Positions 61,614 through 64,000 of a stretch of DNA of 64,000 nt are shown here, one piece after another. The notes beneath the pieces are model-generated. The model was not told the origin of the DNA and searched no databases. It saw nothing but the letters and a program-made list of their open reading frames with translations. The position numbers and the translations under genes were made by a program. How positions within the stretch are numbered: the first letter of the stretch is position 1; each line of letters begins with the position of its first letter. Origin of the DNA: Mycolicibacillus koreensis (GTDB taxonomy: Bacteria > Actinomycetota > Actinomycetes > Mycobacteriales > Mycobacteriaceae); NCBI RefSeq assembly GCF_002104795.1, contig NZ_NCXO01000010.1, forward strand, positions 1 to 64,000, given 5' to 3'.

Positions 61614-61856
61614 TTAACGGTGCAGTCCGGTCTGTGCGCCGCGGGCACCGCGGCGCATCGCGGCGCGCTGCCACACGAAGATCGCGGTACCCAGCAGCCC
61701 CACCGCCAGCCCCGCCACGGTCAGCGGCCGCCACGACTGCAGCGCCGGGATCAGGAACGCCGCCACCGTCGCGATCAACCAACCGGCCGCGCCGACAGCG
61801 ATCACCGGCCACGGTTCGGTGAGCGCGGCAGGCAACGGCGGCGGCGAGTCGGACAT
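61614..61856 (-). CDS. Small two-helix membrane protein, DUF2530 (Rv0879c-like)
   Basis: 80 residues: two membrane helices (PVIAVGAAGWLIATVAAFLIP and LTVAGLAVGLLGTAIFVWQ) joined by a short loop, with an arginine-rich C-terminus. Position and size match Rv0879c. Function unknown. Confidence 0.88.
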   Translation of the reverse strand: MSDSPPPLPAALTEPWPVIAVGAAGWLIATVAAFLIPALQSWRPLTVAGLAVGLLGTAIFVWQRAAMRRGARGAQTGLHR

Positions 61857-61916
61857 CATGAGTCAACATAGCCGAGCGCCAACTGGCCGGGGCGGGCGGT
61901 GAAGTAGGGTCGCGCC

Positions 61917-62738
61917 GTGGGTGAGATCGCCGTCGTCGATATCGACGATCCCGCCGATCCCCGCGTCGACGATTTCCGTGACCTCAACAGCATCGACCGG
62001 CGTCCGGACCTGCCCAGCGGCAAAGGGCTGGTGATCGCCGAAGGGGTGCTGGTGGTGCAGCGGATGCTGGCCTCGCGGTTCACCCCGCTGGCGCTGTTGG
62101 GAACCGACCGTCGGCTCGCGGAGTTACGCGTCGACCTGCGCGACTGCGCCGCGCCGTACTACCGGGCCAGTGCGGAGGTGATGGCCGCGGTGGTGGGTTT
62201 TCATCTCAACCGGGGCGTGTTGGCCGCGGCGCGCCGAGTGCCGCCGAGCGACGTCGCCGCGACGATCGGCGCGGCACGCACGATCGCGGTGCTCGAAGGC
62301 GTCAACGACCACGAGAATCTCGGCTCGATCTTCCGCAACGCCGCCGGCCTCGACGTCGACGCGGTCGTCTTCGGTGCCGGGTGCGCCGATCCGCTGTATC
62401 GGCGGGCGGTGCGGGTCTCGATGGGACACGCGCTGTTGGTGCCCTATGCGCGGGCCCAGCAGTGGCCGACGGAGCTGGGCGTGCTGCGCGACCACGGCTT
62501 CCGGCTGCTGGCGATGACCCCCGGCGGCGAGGCGATGGCGCTGCCCGAGGCGATGGCCGCGGTGCGCACCGAGAAGGTGGCGATCCTGGTCGGCGCCGAG
62601 GGCCCGGGCCTGACCAGCGGGGTGCTGCGCGCGGCCGACCTGCGGGTGCGGATCCCGATGTCGCGCGGCACCGATTCGCTCAACGTGGCCACGGCGGCGG
62701 CCCTGGCGTTCTACGAGCGGGCGCGGTGCGCGTCATGA
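61917..62738 (+). CDS. SpoU-family rRNA/tRNA 2'-O-methyltransferase
   Basis: 273 residues, GTG start. The SPOUT knot motifs are clear: LEGVNDHENLGSIFRNA (motif 1), LVGAEGPGL (motif 2) and IPMSRGTDSLNVATAAAL (motif 3). It methylates the ribose of an rRNA or tRNA nucleotide with SAM. It matches Rv0881. Its stop overlaps the next gene. Confidence 0.94.
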   Translation: MGEIAVVDIDDPADPRVDDFRDLNSIDRRPDLPSGKGLVIAEGVLVVQRMLASRFTPLALLGTDRRLAELRVDLRDCAAPYYRASAEVMAAVVGFHLNRGVLAAARRVPPSDVAATIGAARTIAVLEGVNDHENLGSIFRNAAGLDVDAVVFGAGCADPLYRRAVRVSMGHALLVPYARAQQWPTELGVLRDHGFRLLAMTPGGEAMALPEAMAAVRTEKVAILVGAEGPGLTSGVLRAADLRVRIPMSRGTDSLNVATAAALAFYERARCAS

Positions 62739-63019
62739 CCGGTCGCCGCGCACCCACGCCGTGGGCGCTGGGGTTGACCGTGGCGGGATTCACCGCGGCG
62801 GTGGCCGCCACCACGATCGTGGTGCTCAGCCTGGGGCTGGCCCGGGTGCAGCCGCTGTTGGCGATCGGGCTGAACCTGGTGGCGGTCGGCGGTCTCGCCC
62901 CGACCCTGTGGGGGTGGCGCACCACCCCGGTGCTGCGGTGGCTGGCGCTGGGGGTCGGTGTGGGCGTGCCGGCGGCCTGGCTGGCGGTGGCCGTTGTGGC
63001 CGCGACGGGAATCGGTTAG
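62735..63019 (+). CDS. DUF2537 membrane protein (Rv0882-like)
   Basis: 94 residues with three predicted membrane helices (LGLTVAGFTAAVAATTIVVLSL, LLAIGLNLVAVGGLAPTLW, LALGVGVGVPAAWLAVAVVAA). The ATG overlaps the methyltransferase stop by four bases, and its stop overlaps that of sepH by four bases (TTAG). Function unknown. Confidence 0.88.
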   Translation: MTGRRAPTPWALGLTVAGFTAAVAATTIVVLSLGLARVQPLLAIGLNLVAVGGLAPTLWGWRTTPVLRWLALGVGVGVPAAWLAVAVVAATGIG

Positions 63020-63840
63020 CGGCTACCGCTGGAGCGCACCCCGAGCAGGACGTCCTCCCAGGCCGGCACCTGCGGCTTGCCGCGGCGGGTCCGGGGCGTC
63101 GACGCGGCCGGCTCGACGTGTTCGGCAGGCGGCTCCGGGTGGCTCGTCGGCGCGGCGGCCTCCGGCGGGGCCGCCGGTTCGGTGCGGGGCGCCTCCGGTT
63201 CGGACTCGTCGAAATTGAGCTGCGCCACCGGGGCCAGCGACCGCAGTGGGCGTTCGAAATCCGGGTCGACCAACTCGGTCGCGGTGTCGTCGAGGGCGCT
63301 GACCGTCCCGCCGTGGGCGCCGGGGACGAACCGGAAGTGCGCCACGTTGTCGGTGCGGCCGACCTTCCAGGCCAGCCGCACCGTCCAGCGGCCGTCCTCG
63401 TTGCGCCAGGCGTCCCAGCTGATGCCGTCGGTGCTCAGGCCCCGGTTGACGAAGGTCGCGGTGACGGTCTCCAGCAGCGTCAGCACCGCCGGGCCGTCGG
63501 CGAGTACGGGGTGGGCTGCGGTGGCCAGCTCGGCGGCCCGGGAGCGCTCCAACAGCACCGGGTGGGCGAACCGCTCGATGCGGGCGATGTCACCGCCGGT
63601 CGCGGCGGCCACCTGCTCGACGGAGGCGCCGGCGCGGATCCGGGCCTGAATGTCCTTGGGGCGCAGGCCGTGAGACACCTCGATTTCGATCTGGGTCTGG
63701 CCGACGCGTTCGCCGTCGCCGCGCAGCGCGGCGCGCAGCCGGTCGTCGATGCGCACCTTGAACTTCTCGGCGGGATCGTCGTACTCGCAGATGATGTGTC
63801 TGCCGTCGACGTCGAGTCCTAGGACCTTGAGTTCGCGCAT
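63016..63840 (-). CDS. sepH: Cell-division protein SepH
   Basis: 274 residues. N-terminal DUF3071 domain (RELKVLGLDVDGRHIICEYDDPAEKFKVRIDDRLRAALRG, VSHGLRPKDIQARIRAGASVEQVAAATG with helix-turn-helix character), a Pro/Glu-rich linker, and the C-terminal motif GKPQVPAWEDVLLG. SepH binds FtsZ and promotes Z-ring assembly in actinobacteria. I chose the ATG at 63840 with GAGGAG five bases upstream. It matches Rv0883c. Confidence 0.93.
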   Translation of the reverse strand: MRELKVLGLDVDGRHIICEYDDPAEKFKVRIDDRLRAALRGDGERVGQTQIEIEVSHGLRPKDIQARIRAGASVEQVAAATGGDIARIERFAHPVLLERSRAAELATAAHPVLADGPAVLTLLETVTATFVNRGLSTDGISWDAWRNEDGRWTVRLAWKVGRTDNVAHFRFVPGAHGGTVSALDDTATELVDPDFERPLRSLAPVAQLNFDESEPEAPRTEPAAPPEAAAPTSHPEPPAEHVEPAASTPRTRRGKPQVPAWEDVLLGVRSSGSR

Positions 63841-63943
63841 CACATCTCCTCGCGCGGCTGCTGGTAGACCACGGCCTGTTTACCGAACTGTAATGCAGGA
63901 ACGCGCCCAGGGGTGGGTGACACGCGGAGGGCCGGCGCAGCGG

Positions 63944-64000
63944 TCAGAGGCGCTCGACAACCCAGTCGACACACGCGGTGAGCGCCGAGACGTCGTCGGG
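63944..64000 (-). CDS. serC: Partial gene, C-terminus only; probable phosphoserine aminotransferase SerC
   Basis: Only the last 18 codons and stop are visible (PDDVSALTACVDWVVERL). In M. tuberculosis the gene after sepH on this strand is serC (Rv0884c), and the residues fit a terminal helix of that enzyme (serine synthesis, PLP-dependent). The identification rests on synteny. Confidence 0.55.
   Translation of the reverse strand, partial: PDDVSALTACVDWVVERL

Noticed and set aside
1..64000. CRISPR arrays, insertion sequences, integrases, rRNA
   Set aside because: I looked for regularly spaced direct repeats, transposase/integrase motifs (DDE, tyrosine recombinase) and rRNA sequence in the sensible reading frames and saw none.

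Overview
This is a GC-rich actinobacterial window, almost certainly from a Mycobacterium-type organism (Mycobacteriaceae). The evidence is the gene content and order at both ends. The left end carries an LCP-like gene, dus, desA1, a TetR/DUF2236 pair, a TIGR00027 methyltransferase and a Lys-Glu-Asp-Phe tRNA cluster. The right end carries two SRPBCC genes, an aminotransferase (dapC), fadA-fadB, mmpS-mmpL, an XPB helicase, molybdenum-cofactor genes, rpfA, cspB, an MFS transporter, DUF3027, an SpoU methyltransferase, sepH and the end of serC. From memory these match M. tuberculosis Rv0822c-Rv0830 plus its tRNA cluster, and Rv0856-Rv0884c. All assignments come from reading the sequence; nothing was searched.

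Layout. Positions 1-5693: conserved block ending in four tRNA genes. Positions 5831-9924: a compact three-gene operon I cannot name, made of two distantly related large proteins and a papain-like cysteine-hydrolase-like protein, sitting directly beside the tRNA genes. Positions 10301-18059: a secreted repeat protein, an SDR/diiron/Baeyer-Villiger monooxygenase/MerR operon, a Clp-N protein with a helix-turn-helix and operators over its own start, a YjbR protein and a secretory-lipase-like protein. Positions 18065-25462: an ArsR regulator with a 28-bp palindromic operator, followed by a six-subunit complex related to energy-converting hydrogenases and complex I (Rv0081-Rv0087-like). Its large subunit lacks the nickel-ligand cysteines. 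Positions 25573-34988: a seven-gene operon with two membrane Ser/Thr kinases, four paralogous lipoproteins and a DUF4333 protein. One kinase carries a periplasmic siderophore-binding-protein-like domain outside the membrane. This is the most unusual system in the window.

Positions 35188-42583: wall-active enzymes (beta-lactamase-fold lipoprotein, VanX-like dipeptidase), two SRPBCC proteins, an aminotransferase and the fadAB beta-oxidation operon, closed by a 20-bp hairpin. Positions 43101-46429: mmpS-mmpL RND lipid or siderophore exporter with an IdeR-like site upstream. Positions 46716-64000: conserved mycobacterial genes, including molybdopterin genes in two groups around rpfA, which has a c-di-AMP (ydaO) riboswitch and a Crp-like site in its leader.

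The accessory middle (about 5.8-35 kb) combines envelope sensing (receptor kinases, lipoproteins), redox and lipid oxidation, and possible conflict or toxin-like functions. It sits where M. tuberculosis has unrelated genes after its tRNA cluster, which suggests a flexible site. I saw no insertion sequence, CRISPR array, PE/PPE gene or rRNA.
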